From Cricetomys ansorgei (lineage: Eukaryota; Chordata; Mammalia; Rodentia; Nesomyidae): a DNA stretch of 64,000 nucleotides. The first letter of the stretch is position 1; each line of letters opens with the position of its first letter. The notes below the pieces were generated by a model. That model was not told the origin of the DNA. It saw only the letters and a program-made list of their open reading frames with translations, and did not search any database. Where the stretch lies: assembly GCA_026225945.1 (NCBI GenBank), contig JAMJFZ010000181.1, positions 2,170,001 to 2,234,000 on the forward strand. Reading direction: 5' to 3'. This document shows, piece after piece, positions 35,858 through 49,042 of the stretch. The position numbers and the translations under genes are program-made.

Positions 35858-37380
35858 TGCTGTCTCCCCTATTCCCCCTTCCCCTCTCCATGACCTACAT
35901 TACCTCATTTTTTAATGTCTAGTTTATTGTAGTCACACCCGTACAAACTGAGGATCAATCTGCAATGCCACCCTCATGAAATGTCTGTAATACAATGTCA
36001 GAAAATAACCATGTGTGACACCTCACTAGCGTCTCTTCTTTCCTATTTTTATTGTTTTGACTAAAGGAGTAAAGAGCTCCACAGATGCTCCTAGCACACA
36101 CAAAATTAGATTTCTTCCCTACCACCTGGAGTTTGGGCCTCTTAGGAGGTCAGGCGCTACGGTTGATTGTGCTTTGACAACTTAGAAGATATGCCTTTCT
36201 GGTGCAAGCTGAAATCTTTATAGCAGAAGGATCACATGGGTCCCTTCCACCCACCCCTCATTCCTTCCTCATGGCTGAGTGTAAGCAAGCCTACTTTCTC
36301 AATCCACAGGTTAATTATGAGAAACGTTGTCATCCCTGCAGAGAGCACTAACAAGTTATTTTTTGAGAAAGGTCACATTTCTGTTTCTTGGAGGTCCTGC
36401 CAAAAGTAAAAGTAATGTGCAATTGGCAGAAACAACTCCCAAGATCAAAGGAGGGTAGGGGCTACATGCCGCCTACTAGACAACACTCTTGTTATGACTT
36501 CTACCTCATTGAATAAATTTGAAGAGTGGCCTTACATCATGTTCATATTTAGTTAAAAGCTATAATTTGTTGAATGGCCATGATGATTGGGCTTCCTTTG
36601 TCTGCTGGACATTTTCTATTGCTTTTTCTCCCATTTTACCTTGGCCACAGCACCTTCTCCGATGTCTTTAAACCTACCAGACACACTCAGATCCTCCGAT
36701 CCTGACCTGACTGTTCCCTCTTCCTAGAACACTTTATTAACTCTTCGGAGACTTGGAAATGTGGGCTAATCAAGGGCACATCTGAGGCAAATCAGTCCTT
36801 TTGAGATGGCATTTGAATATAGTCAACTCATTTTCTCAATATGCCTTTTTAAAAATAGTGGTTATTATCTGTGTGCAAACTACAAACAGGGCAAGTAAAT
36901 ACATTTATCTCCATCTAAAAGAATAAAAGCACTATGACAGGAGTCTATGTTTTGTCACTGGTCTGTGTCAACTAACTAAAACTTTGCCCCACTTTGATTG
37001 GTGCACATTTGGTAAGTTAGAGGAAGTATATTGTTTCAGTTTATTCTTTACTATCGACAATTACTAAGATATTTTTGCATTTTTAAACTTTTTATCTTTT
37101 ATTTTTAGTTTATCACCAGCTTCTTTTTGACATCAGTGTCCCGTCATTTACAATCACTATTCCCCAATCCTGAACTAAATGGACTGCAGTTTACTTCGAC
37201 TTGCCCTATGGCTCAACTTGTCTGCTTACTGCATGGAGCATGGAGTTTGATATGTGCAAATAATTAGAATTATATTAAGCAAGCAACATATTTTCAGAGA
37301 TGGAAATCCTGGGTCAGTGACAATATGCAGTAAATTGTTGGTTATTGGCACACACATAATTTGGAACACAAAGTGATCAT
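35858..37380. other. Unassigned sequence
   Basis: No gene or named repeat. Confidence 0.5.
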
Positions 37381-37659
37381 TGAGCTGTCTAACATTTCTA
37401 CCAGTGGATACCTATTTCCGTATGCTAAATCTATGGTCAAGCCAGATTCAGGATGAACTATCAACATTTAAGACTTGGAAGTATGGAAGGGGAAGCTATT
37501 TTTGGCACTAGCAAGGACACTGGGAACCGTCTCACCTTGTTAATCTAGCTTGCGATGCTAAGTCTTGTTAAAATTCCCCACTTTGGTTTTCTGTGCCATT
37601 GGGAATTGGCCCGGATAGAGAAGCCACAGTCCAGATGTTAACAGCAGGAGAATAACTGT

Positions 37660-37770
37660 ACCTCTGCCCTGAACTAAGTTCTGCATGAAATGCTTTAACA
37701 GGCACGATGATTTCCCCTAGTTATTGTCACTAATTTTCTTCTCTTTTTGATGAGGAAATTGGTGGGTGAG
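37660..37770 (-). repeat. MIR-like remnant
   Basis: 'tttttgatgaggaaattggt' with upstream context fits MIR weakly. Confidence 0.35.
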
Positions 37771-37894
37771 TGAATGGAATGACGTGGGTGTGAGTTGATA
37801 ATTCTGCTTAGGATGCAAGACCATTTTCTTCACCCCTTTCCCTCTAGCATTTGGGAGGGTGAACTTAGAACGATGTTTTCCTTGTGTTGAAAAG

Positions 37895-38220
37895 ATATTT
37901 TTTTCATACAATGTATTCTGATTATGGTTTGCTTCCCCCCACTTCTCCCAGTTCCTCCCCATATCTCCTTCCATCTGGATCCATATACTTTCTGTCTCTC
38001 GTTAGGTAACAAACTGTCATCTAAGGAATGATGAAAAAATAAAATAAGAGAGAATAAAAATAGGAATAAGACAAAAACAAGCAAGCAAAAACAGAAGAAA
38101 AAGAGCTAAAGAAAAAGCACAAGCAACATATATAGACACAGAGGCACACACATTCACATCCCGTAAAACCATAAAACTGGAAGTTATAGTATATACGCAA
38201 AGGTCCTATAACGTTTCTCT

Positions 38221-38282
<62 letters not shown>

Positions 38283-38860
38283 GTGTATATATATAGTCTG
38301 ACTCAATGTTATGAAGATGCTGTTGAGTTCATTTTCTGTTGCCCATCTACTGCTGGGCATGTGGCCTACACTTAAGAGTTGTTTGTTTCCTCAGTGAGAC
38401 TCCCCTGGAGAAAACTAATTTTTCATTTATAAGTGGCTATTATTTGATATCTTTTGGATTAGGGGCATGTGTCCACTTTTCCTTTCAACTCTAGAACCGA
38501 ATCTGGCGCAGACCCCTGCAGTCCCTGTGCATGCTGTCTCATTCTCTGTGTGCATTTTGTGTCAGTTACATTGTGTCTCCATTATGTCCTCCATCCTCCC
38601 TGACTCTTACACTCTTTCCACTTCCTCTTCCATAGATCTTCTGAGCCCCGAGAGGAGGGGTTTGATGGAGACATCTCATTTAGGGCTGAGTGTTCCGAGG
38701 CCTCTCATTCTCCGCATTTTTTTTTTTTTTTTTTTTTTTGGCTGTGGGTCTTTGTATTTGTTCCCATCTGTGGCAGGAGGAAGCTTCTCTGATGATGGCT
38801 GAGCAAGGCACTGATCTATGAGTATAGCCATAGTAAGATGAAATTTTAATGATTAGCATT
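37895..38860 (-). mobile_element. Lx-type L1 3' UTR
   Basis: The left end 'catacaatgtattctgatta' is the reverse complement of the L1 terminus. 'cccgagaggaggggtttgat' and 'ctgatgatggctgagcaagg' belong to the 3' UTR. A CT/CA microsatellite (38214-38279) and a T23 run (38717-38739) are inside. Confidence 0.75.
38214..38279. repeat. (CT)n-(CA)n compound microsatellite
   Basis: A CT run passes directly into a CA run, then TG/TA. Confidence 0.97.
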
Positions 38861-39146
38861 GTTACAATTTCCTGAGTTTGGTTTTCTGTGCCATTGAGAA
38901 TGTGGCCAGTATATAAATGCCACAGTCTGTAAATGGCCGGAGTTTCTGGCTGCTAACAGTTATGAGAAGTTAACCATATGAGAAGGTTTGTAATGTCCTT
39001 GCTGCTGCCAAAATAGCTCCCACTTCCAGATTTCCAAGTTTTTAATATTGGTTGCTCATTCTGACTCTAGCTTAACCCTAGATTTATCATATAGAAACAG
39101 ATGTCCATTGGCAGAACAATGTTAGACAGCTCAGTGACCATTCATG

Positions 39147-40437
39147 TAATTACCCAAATCTGCCCTCCCATCTCCTGAGTCCAGCACTATATTTCCTTCT
39201 GATACTATTACCCATGTTTCTTTCTCATGCCCTGTCCTGTGAGTATTTCATGGCTGGTTTCAGTGGTGACCCATGCTGCACACATTCGAATAGGCAGTCA
39301 GCAATCATTCTTTCTGTGACATAAACATAATGTCCTGTGATTTAAATATAATGTTTCACTCAGAAATTTTTAAAATTTGATTTTCCAAATTGTAAGCAGT
39401 GCTCAGAAGCCAGAAGGAGTCTGTGAGGTTAAGCTATGTCATTATAATCCAGTTGTTTCTTGTTTCTCTGAGTTCTCTTTCTTTGTGTACTGGTGGTACA
39501 AATGTAAGGGTCACACATCACTGGGAGATCATTACACACTGAGCCACTAGCACTACACTGTCCTGTAATCACTGATTCCATGCGTGTGTACTCCATATTA
39601 GAAAGTGTTTCACTTATGTGTCCTTCATGAAGCAGAGAAACCTAAACCTATTTCATCAAAACTCTGTTCATTTTTCTTCTTAATGTTCTGGGTGTCAGGA
39701 GAAGTATGCATGCAAACTTCTGTTTCCTGGTAACATAAGATGTGTGATTAAGTCTGAGCTAAGTGAGTGGTTTTATTCAGGAAGTATCACCTTAAATTGA
39801 AAGAGCAATCGACAAACAAACTACACTTATGCAGATCCATGCTTGGCAGATACTTCCTCCAAAAAGAACAAAGTAATTCTGTTACTTCAAAGTGAAACTG
39901 ACAACATTTGCTGCCAATTACAAAATCAGAATTTAGGTAAAAATTAGATTTTGGGAAACATGCATGCACCATCATGAACTTGACAGCTTCAGCTCTTAGA
40001 GATTTGCTTTAATGAGTTCAGTGGTAATAACAGATATGACTTTTAAATACTGCCTGTGATATTGTGGTTTATAATAAGACATGGTAGTCTTTTCTTATCT
40101 AGGAGGGACACACTCCAGACTTCTTAGTCTGAAAGCTTGGATGGTACCAAGCTCTACATGTGCTATGTTTTTTTTCTACTTAAGTACTAAAGGGCCCATA
40201 GAGTGAGCACAATAACTGTATTGGACAAAGGGATGATTCATGTCCCATGTGGGACAGAGTGGGACAGAAAGATTTCTTCACAGCATTCAAAATGGCAAAA
40301 TGTTTAAAATTTATGAGCTGTTTATTTATAGAATTACCATTTTCTGTTTTCCAACCATAACTGACCTTAGGTATCAGAATTCACAGAAAAAGAAATCAAG
40401 GACAAGAGAGGACAAGGGTATCAGGGTAGCTGCTGTG
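39147..40437. other. Unassigned sequence
   Basis: Nothing recognised. Confidence 0.5.
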
Positions 40438-40670
40438 GTGTTTGTGTGTGTGTGTGTGTGTGTTTTGTGTGTGTGTGTGTGTGTGTTGTGTGTGCTGTCT
40501 ATGTTGCATGTGTGTTGTGTGTGTCATTTGTTATGCATGAGTTGTGTGTATTATATGTGTGTTTGTACATGCTGTATAGTATATTGTATGTGTTGGATGT
40601 TGTGTGCTGTGCATGAGTTGTAAGTTTTATGTGCACTGTGTGAGTGTTGTGTGAGTACATACATGGGGAT
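40438..40670. repeat. TG-rich microsatellite
   Basis: A pure TG core to about 40495, then degenerate TGTGTGCTG units. The Cys/Val-rich open frame on the + strand is compositional. Confidence 0.95.
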
Positions 40671-43115
40671 GTATGCACATACATCTGATATTTAATTCTT
40701 GGTACTAGCTCTTAAGTCTCTTGAAACATCTCAAGTGGCTAGGCTTCTTTTCTGTCCTAATTGGTGGATAGTTGGACCTAGATTCCTTCAGGATAGAACA
40801 TGTCACTGGAATGCCTAAAGCATGCTTAGAAGATGGAGACTTCGAACACTTCCACCAGCCTCCCTGAGACTAGTGGAATTAAATTATTCATGCCAACATA
40901 ATGCGGTTTCCATAATTTCCCAAAGGACTCCATTCCAGAGATTTCCTAGGTGTTGAGCATGCACCTAAAGGGAGTTGCTCCTACTGTAACTCACCCTATG
41001 CATGTCATCCAACTTGCCATTCATCTGTATCCTCGGTAATACCTTCCATAATAAACAAATATTTATAGATAATATGTTTATCTCAGTTCCACAAGCTGCT
41101 TGAGCAATGAATAAAATCTGAACAGTAAAGTGTGAAAAGCCTGGCTTACTGCCCATCACTCAAATGCATAGGTGGCAACCTGAGTGAGTGTTACACAAAG
41201 GGGGAGCAGACTTGTGGGACAGGGAAACCAACTGCTAGAATCTGATAGTATATCCAGGTATGTAGTGTCATAACTGAGTCATACTGTAGGTTCTCGGGCG
41301 GTGTGGGCTAGAAAATCCCTTCACGTCTAGGCAAATCCCCCACACACATCTGGTGTCTGAAGTACTGTGTGAATGAAGTAGACAGAGCAACAATATATTT
41401 CTTCTTCCTTTTATACTGTATAAGGAAATGTGTCAGCATTGAGAAAGTTTGTATAATTCTGTGGATACATATTTTTCAAATCACCCTTTTATGATGTTAC
41501 AAAATTGTATATAGCAAGTGATCTTTCCAGTGTTTTAGCAGGGGTCATTGACATGGCTTGGTTTGTTGAGTTTGGGTAACAGTTATTTGGAAACATAATG
41601 AAATATCTTTTCATTACTTTTGTTTTCTATCTCTCTATGCCCATGAGGGACTGAATTTTCTTTATAGCCGACACACAAAACTATATGTTGCTCATAGAGT
41701 GAAGTCTAAAGCAGATGTGAGACTCTGGGTAACTTTTATCATCCCAGAGATTTTTAAAAAGAATAAAAACAGTCAACCAAAAACCAAATTTTGGTGAGTT
41801 TGTAAAAGTTATTTTCCTAGCTTATATTGCAATTTATACATATTTTTCTTTTAAAATGAGTTAATAAATAGTTTATTTTGTTACTTATATCAAAAATAAT
41901 CACTGTGAAATTCTTTGTTTGTGTTTTTTATTTTTAACAGTCATGGCTTTAGACAAGATACAGTTGTTCAAATGCATTAGCTTCAGAGTTTATAAATAGA
42001 GACTCTTGAGATGTATACCACCATGCATATCAACTACAATACAAATACCATTTTTAAAAAGTGGAAAACTTATACAAAATATCAACTCACTCTTAAATTC
42101 TTTTCATGAAAATTCCAATGCAAAAACTACTTAAGTTTCAGAGGTTATCTTATGTTTTCAGTATCTTTCAAAGAACTATTAATTTTGATCGTACAGTATA
42201 ATAAATGAAAGAAGGTCAATGTATAAATTTTAACTTAAAAATAAGTATTTTAAAAGTTTGTATATTACACAATAGGAAATCTTCAAACTCAAAGCAAAGC
42301 ATTTCAATTGTTAAAATTAATCTTTTGGAAGTCCCAGTGCCCCCACTAAATTTATCTCAAACGTTTTATTTAAGTGGCTTTTAAAGCATGTTTAGTTTCC
42401 CATAAATAACTTCATAATTTTTACTTTAAAATGCTAAACCATACATTTTAAGTCAAAAATCAGTAGCAGCAGCATTTTTTACACCCAGTGATTTCAGTGT
42501 AATCCAGTATAGGCGCATAGTTTCAAGTAATTTGCTGACACTAACTTTTAAAAAACTGAGCAACATTCAAAGCAAAAGAGACACATTTCTGCGGTCCAGA
42601 TTTAAAAGGCAATTGCCTTGAATGTGAAACTTCGGAGCAAATAGGAGATGGACTTCTCTGCTCACAGTGTTCAATTTGGGTATTTATCTACTTATACTTT
42701 ATTTAATAACCACGTGAGAAAATGTTTGTCCCAAGTATTTGTTTCATTAAAAAGACATTCAGAAGGAAATACATTTTAATTTTAATATGCATTTGTTTGG
42801 GGTTATTTTTTTGTAACTGTTTTTTGTAACTGTTTGTATATCCCAGTTTAAAGCTGCATCAAGAAATGCTTTAAAACGACAGGGAAAAGATATTAAAAAG
42901 TTCTAGTGAGAAGCATTATGAATATTTTTCATAGTTTAACTCATTTGAGAAGACGTCCTGACTGGAGCACACCATTCGTTGTCAGGAAGCAATTGTTCCC
43001 ACATTGGAGAAGCACAGATACTGGCTTTGAACGTCTCCTTGGCTTCTCTCCTTTCTGTATTTTACTACTAGCATCTCACGCATTGTCAAACATGAATGCA
43101 CAATAAATAGAATTG

Positions 43116-43119
<4 letters not shown>
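40671..43119. other. Unassigned AT-rich sequence
   Basis: About 2.4 kb, unusually poor in recognisable repeats. No open frame of note. Confidence 0.45.

Positions 43120-43157
<38 letters not shown>
43120..43157. repeat. (GA)n microsatellite
   Basis: About 16 GA units. Confidence 0.97.
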
Positions 43158-43158
<1 letters not shown>

Positions 43159-43326
43159 TTGTACTGACAACAATATCCACACACCCATGTCTCAGAAAAC
43201 ACTCTGTCTTCTTCTTTGCTTTAATTTAGACTGTTGAGGAATAAGACTAAAAGTCCTGGTTGTGCACACGTTCTCAAGTCTTCTTCAGGGAGCAAGGGAG
43301 GATAATGGAATGAGAAGGGAAAATAG

Positions 43327-43545
43327 GGGTGGTAGATATGGCTTAGTGGTTAAGAGAACTGCCCGTTCTTCTAGAGGATCAGAACTCACATGGCAGCCAA
43401 CAAGCATCTTTATCTCCAGTTCCAGGGAATCTGATGCTCTCTTATGTCCTCTGTGGGCATTATACACAGGTGGTAGACAGATATGCACACAAGCAAACAC
43501 TTGTATACATAATAATAAATATTTTTTAAAATTATTTTTAAAAGA
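43327..43545 (+). mobile_element. B3-family SINE
   Basis: 'atggcttagtggttaagaga', 'ctccagttccagggaatctg' and 'ctcttatgtcctctgtgggc' match B3; an A-rich tail follows. Confidence 0.88.
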
Positions 43546-44319
43546 GGAATGCAATCATAAATTTTTGGAAGGAATAAGAACATGAACCTAAAACAAAGCA
43601 GCAAAGTAACCACTGATGTCTCATGACTTGCATCCTGAAGAGGGGAGCTCATCTGCATGCCTTCAAATAATCAAATTCCCTTCTATCTTATCAATAGCTC
43701 CATGAATCCAGAAACAATATTGCTAGATAGAACTTTCCCGATGTATTTCTATTGTCCAAGTTCTTCACATGGCAAATAAGCACCCAAATACCCTTAGCCA
43801 CACCACAACAAAAGCATCACTACGGACTTCTGCATCACCTCTAAAAAACATTCAAACTCAGCATTCAAGACGCTCCACCGTCATTTAATATTGACAGCTA
43901 AGCTGTAGCTTTTACTAATTTATAGTTTTCAAATCCTATGCATGAATTGCCCCCCAAACAATGTCAGCATGAAAGTAATCGTGTTTATTTATGAGCTAAA
44001 AGTCATTATAGTGAACTTAAATTAGAAAAAAAAAACCCAAATTTTAGGTAAACTGTTAGGAGTTTTTATAATGGGCGTCAATGAGCCTTTTTTGTGCGTA
44101 TGATATAATCATATATAAACAAATCTTTAAAACATTTTTAGATTTTTTTTTTATAAATAATTTTACTTGTCGATGTTCCCATACCCAATATCCTCATTTG
44201 CTCTCTCTTCTCTTGGTTGTTCCCTCTCCTACAAATAGTCTCCCTTGTACTTTCATGTCACATGTTTGTGGATACATACATACACACATACATGCATACA
44301 TGCATAATCTCTGTGTGTG
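43546..44319. other. Unassigned sequence
   Basis: No gene or named repeat. Confidence 0.5.
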
Positions 44320-44875
44320 TGTGATGGTTGGTTTTATCTTTCCACAAATAGAATGAACTCAGAAATTGTACTGAGTGCCTTAGTTGATATGGGAAGACCC
44401 ACCCCTAATATGGATGGCACGTTCTGGTAGCCACCCAGGTAGAAAGGGAGGGGGCAATACAGAAGAAGAGTATTTGTCTGTCTTTTGGCCTTCCCTCTTG
44501 CTGCTGTGTTGATTTACCCATTGCTGCTGCTGATTTCTTCACTGATACCAGTGCCTGTGTTTCCAAACTTCCCTCCTTGACTGAGGACTGCAGTTCTCTG
44601 AGAAACTTCCAGGTTTTCAGTACCAGTACCAGTTTCAGTACCAGGTTGGGGTTTCAGAGGCTCATGGACTGAGAAGCTACATGGTTATCAGGCTCTCCAA
44701 TGTGAGACAGCCACTGTGGGACTATTCCAAAAGCTGAGGCACCCTTACTCAAGGACTGAGCAGCTACCAGGTTCTCAGGCTCTCAGGTGTGAGGTAAATT
44801 GTTCTATTTCAATATAAGCTGATTTAATAAACTGTGTATGTGTGTATCCTATCAATTCTTTCCTCGGAGAACACA
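44320..44875 (+). mobile_element. ERVL-type LTR (MLT2-like)
   Basis: It starts tgtgatggttggttttatct, has aataaa at 44826-44831 and ends with text like 'tatcctatcaattctttcct', as in MLT2-type LTRs. A 42-bp internal unit is repeated (44666-44707 and 44753-44794). Solo and non-coding. Confidence 0.65.
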
Positions 44876-45014
44876 TACACACCACATATGAAAGGCAATA
44901 TGTTACATTTGTCTTTTCCTTCTACTTCCATTACTGATTTTATTTCCTCTAATAAGGTCTTTTTGGAATAATAAAGAGACAGAACCAGTAAAAACCATAT
45001 ATTCCTATTAAAAA

Positions 45015-45150
45015 GTTATCCAAGCCTTTCATCCCATAGACAAGCAGATCTATGTGAGTCTGCAGCCAGTCTGTTCTACACACTGAATTCTAGGACAGCC
45101 AAAACTATAGCAAGAGAACTTGTCTAAAACAAACAACAAAAACACAAATC
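45015..45150 (+). mobile_element. Degraded B1 SINE
   Basis: 'ccagtctgttctacacactg', 'aggacagccaaaactatagc' and 'agaacttgtctaaaacaaac' match B1. Confidence 0.75.
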
Positions 45151-45655
45151 AGAACAGTTGCCCATTGTTGTCTATAGAATAGATACTGTACATAAAAAAG
45201 CATGTGATCATTCTGGAAGAGCCAGAAGCAGTGCCTCTGAGGGTAATCTAGACAGTTTCCTTCTTCCTTGCTCAGCATCTCATTGCTTCCTCTCTCTCCA
45301 AAGATCTCCTTCCTCTCCTCTTCTTCTCCTCCTTTACCATAGGCATTGTTATCTTCATCATTCTAAATACCTTCTTTCATTTTGAAAGGTTCATTTCCTT
45401 TTCTGTTCTCCCTACTTCTTATCTGGTTTCATCTCCATCTCAGCCTCCCCTTGGATGATATGCTCCTCCTCTTTATAGTCTTCTGATGACCAGATTCTTC
45501 ATTTTTACATCCTCCCCCTCATCATCCTCCTGTTCAGCCTGCTGCTACTTTATCCTCATCTAATCCATATCCGTGTGTGATGCATTACAACCGAGCATAC
45601 TTTCTGCTATCTTGTTATCGTACCTTAACTCAAGACTTCAGATATTTGCAACTTG

Positions 45656-45884
45656 CTGGGCTGGAAAAATGACTCAGCAGTTAAGAGCATGTACTGTTCT
45701 TGCAGAGGACCCAGGTTCAGAGTTCAATTCCTAGCACCCACATTGGGCAACTTATAGCTGCCTGTAACTCCAGTTCCAGGAGACCAAATTGTCTTCTGAT
45801 TTCTCTGGGCACTGTAGTCACATGCCAAACCCACATCCAAAAGCACACATATACACTCACCTAAAAATAAAAATAAATTTTTTT
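45656..45884 (+). mobile_element. B3-family SINE
   Basis: 'gactcagcagttaagagcat', 'tgcagaggacccaggttcag', 'taactccagttccaggagac' and an AATAAA-rich tail. Confidence 0.9.
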
Positions 45885-46435
45885 AATGTAAGATTGGTAG
45901 ATTTTTCTACACTAATAAGATCTTTAATTTTGTTTTTCACCCAGTGTGATAGGTAAGGTCTGGACATGTCTCTGACACTTTTTTCTAAACTTCGAGAAAT
46001 TCTTACTCAGTTCGAACTTTGGAAGTTCCTTAGGGATGAGAAGCTGGGCTACCTTAGCCATACCCAGAAACTCTGATTGTTGAAAGATATCATCTTCACC
46101 TTCAATTCTCCATTGATCTGTGAAGATGTCTTAATACTAAAGCAGGTTGTGAAAGGATACATCTGTGAATGAACATGTTCCATTTGAGAATTCATTCTAA
46201 GTATGTTTTACAAAGAATGTGGACTCTTACAGAATGAATGGCCATTTTATTTTCGATGTACGAAGAAGTCATTTGGAATTAGTTCTTGAAAACTTGATGG
46301 CATGCTTGTGCTTTCTTTGTTGGTTACTTTGCTTTCCCATTTTAATAATAGGTTAATAAATTTTTTCATTGTCCAGGGAAAATGAAATATGCACAATATG
46401 ACATTTATTTGGCAGTCTATTTTTATTTGAGTTAA
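45885..46435. other. Unassigned sequence
   Basis: No gene or named repeat. Confidence 0.5.
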
Positions 46436-46824
46436 CACTTTTGTGCACATGTCTGTGTGGTATGTGTGAGTCTGTGTGAGTGTGTGAAAGTGTATATGTA
46501 GGTGTCTGTGTATATTTGTGTGCATGCATGTAACTGACATTGCATGCATATAGCTGACATAGAGAAGACGTTGGATGTCTTCCCCAATCACTCCCTGTCC
46601 CTGTCTTTTGTGATACAGGATCTCTCTCTGAACCTGGAGATCAATGACTGGGGTTGGCTGGCTAGACAATGAGCCCACGCATCTGCCTGTCTCTACATTC
46701 CCTGCACTGGAATTATATACACATGCTGTCATGTCTTGCTTTTATGAAGTACTGGGGATCTGATATTGGGTCCTCCTGTTTGTATAGCAAGCACTTTACT
46801 GACTGAGCCATCTTGATAGCCCTA
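46436..46824 (-). mobile_element. B4-family SINE
   Basis: TG-rich 3' tail at the left, 'ctgaacctggagatcaatga' in the body and 'actgactgagccatcttgat' at the head (right). Confidence 0.85.
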
Positions 46825-46825
46825 A

Positions 46826-48172
46826 ATGTAGTTTTAATTGATCCATAAAAACAAAAGTGTATACATTTATGGAGTGTTTGTGGTATTTTAATACATATAT
46901 TCATTGTGTGATGTTCAAATCAACTTAAACGTATCTATTTCCTCAGGAATGTATTTGTTTACGGAGAAAATATTTGAAATCGTTTCTCCTTGCCTCATGG
47001 AATGCACAGCTGTATGCAATAGTTACCCTACTGTGCAATAGCACACTAGAACTTCTTATTACTAAATACAACTTAGACACACTATGTAAACTGTCCCAAT
47101 GCCTCTCCTACTCCACAGCCACAGCATCATCATTCTACTCTTGAACTCTGTAAACTCTTTATATTCTACTTAAGAATGAGATTGTGTGGTACTTGTCTCT
47201 GTGTCTAGTACATTATACTTAACTTTTATCATCTGCTCAAACCAGATTATTACAAAAGAGAGACATTTACTGTTACTAGATTGTTACTAAATTTAAAATT
47301 ACTAGATGCAATTTTAAGGCATCTTAGGTACCATATTCCTATTATTCACTAATGGTGTTGATGGACACAGGATTTTTTTTCATTTCCTGGCTATTATAAA
47401 TAGTGCTACATTAAGGATGGGAATGCAAATGTCTCTGTAATATGCAGATTCTATTTTTTTCTATAGCATATGCCAAGTCTCTTAATTTTTTGATAAACCA
47501 CTCTACTGACTTCCCATAATGGATGAAATAATTTAGACATCCACCAACAGTATGCAAAGGGCGCCTTTCAACACATTTTTATCAGTATTGATTATCTGTC
47601 CATGCTTTGATGTTGATGTTCTTGTCCTTGTTCTTAGACACACTCAATGGCTTTGGTGATATGACATTGCATTTTACTGTTTGGTGATGTGTATTCTTCT
47701 GAAATTATTCACTTGTATATATCCTCTTTTGAGAAATTTCCATGTTATTTTGTTTCCCATTTTTCACTAATATATTTAATTATTTTGTTATTGAATTTTT
47801 AAGTTTGTTATTGTCTTACTAGACATATACTTTACAAATATTTTCTCTCATTCAGGAGTTTAATCCTTCACACTATTTACCATTTCCTTTACTCTTCAGA
47901 ACTCTTTAAATCTCATAAAACACTATTTGTCCAAGTTTGTTTTTATTTCTTGTACTTTTGGAGTATTGTCAAAAATATCCTTTCCTATTCCAATGTTCTA
48001 CAATATTTCTCCCTTGTTGTCCTATAGTAATTTCAGAGCATCAGGTGCACATTTAATTCTTTAATCCATATTGAGTTAAATGATGTAATTGGTGAGAGAC
48101 GGGGATTTGGTTTCAATATTCTTCATGTGGCTATCCAATTTTCCCGACACAATTTATTGGGGAAAAATTTTC
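46826..48172 (-). mobile_element. L1MA-like L1 3' portion
   Basis: The + strand shows the reverse complement of the 3' UTR ('cctactgtgcaatagcacac'), then the end of ORF2 ('atatcctcttttgagaaatt', 'tccaattttcccgacacaat'). Confidence 0.88.
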
Positions 48173-48592
48173 CTCACTGATGCAATAAAAGAGGGAGATT
48201 TTAACACCACACTTTCAGCAGATACATCAACCAAATAAAAACATTAATGAACAAACTTCAGAGTTAAAGTGGACATCTGTAGAACATTCCATCCAACAGT
48301 TGTAGTATGAACATTCTCTGAAGCTCAAATAACTTTCTCAAAAATAGGTCACATTTTTGGACCATAAAACAAGTCTCAATAAGTAAATAAGAAAATAATT
48401 ACTTACATAATAGCAAATTATGGAGTGAAACTAGAAGTCAATAGCATGAGAAACTAGACAAATACACTAAGACATAGGGTCTGAAGAATATAATTTTGAA
48501 TGACCAGTGGGTTATTGAAGAAATTGGGAAGAACAATTAAAAACTATTTAGAATCAAATGAAAATGAAAACAGCACTTATTAGTATCTGTAG

Positions 48593-48816
48593 CAGTGGTC
48601 CTCAACCTTTTTAATGCCATGACCCTTTTATACAGTTCCTCATGTTGTGGTGACCCCCAACTATAAAATTATTTTTGCTGCTAGTTCATAACTATAATTT
48701 TGCTGCTGTTATGAACCATAATGTAAATATCTGATATCCAGATGGTCTTATATGACCCTTGAGAAAGGGTCGTTCAACCCCCAAAGGGATCACAACCCAC
48801 ACGTTGAGAACTGCTG
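48593..48816. mobile_element. URR1-like hAT element in L1
   Basis: Ends cagtggtcctcaacc and gttgagaactgctg. Flanks atctgtag (48585-48592) and atctatgg (48817-48824) match at 6 of 8 positions, an aged 8-bp hAT target duplication. Confidence 0.92.
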
Positions 48817-48868
48817 ATCTATGGGATACAAATAAAGTAAGTCTAAATTGAAAGTTAATAGCTATAAC

Positions 48869-49042
48869 AGCTGAACAGATAGTGATGCTTGCTGCCTTCC
48901 ATTGCAAGCCTGATAAGTGCATTTGATATCTGGATCCCATGCAGAGGTAGAAGAAAAAACTTTCTCCACAAAGCTGTACTGTCTCTTCTACTTATGCACT
49001 GTGCTGCAAATGTCCACCCCATAATATAAAATAAACATTTTA
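48869..49042 (+). mobile_element. RSINE/B4-family SINE in L1
   Basis: 'ttgcaagcctgataagtgca', 'ctggatcccatgcagaggta' and 'ataatataaaataaac' at the tail fit RSINE1. Confidence 0.65.

Larger units (their letters stand above)
37381..39146. repeat. Imperfect inverted repeat with inner direct repeats
   Basis: Arm 37381-37530 read in reverse complement matches 38995-39146 at roughly three quarters of positions by eye, for example 'tagacagctca' and 'gtccttgct'. Inside, 'ttggttttctgtgccattg' occurs in direct orientation at about 37583 and 38878. The 1.46-kb centre contains an L1 3' UTR. The arms' family is unknown. Confidence 0.8.

Noticed and set aside
40240..40623. 127-codon open frame with Cys/Val repeats
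   Set aside because: Its distal half is a TG microsatellite.
46247..46732. 161-codon open frame on the minus strand
   Set aside because: It crosses a B4 SINE and its TG tail; no recognisable protein.
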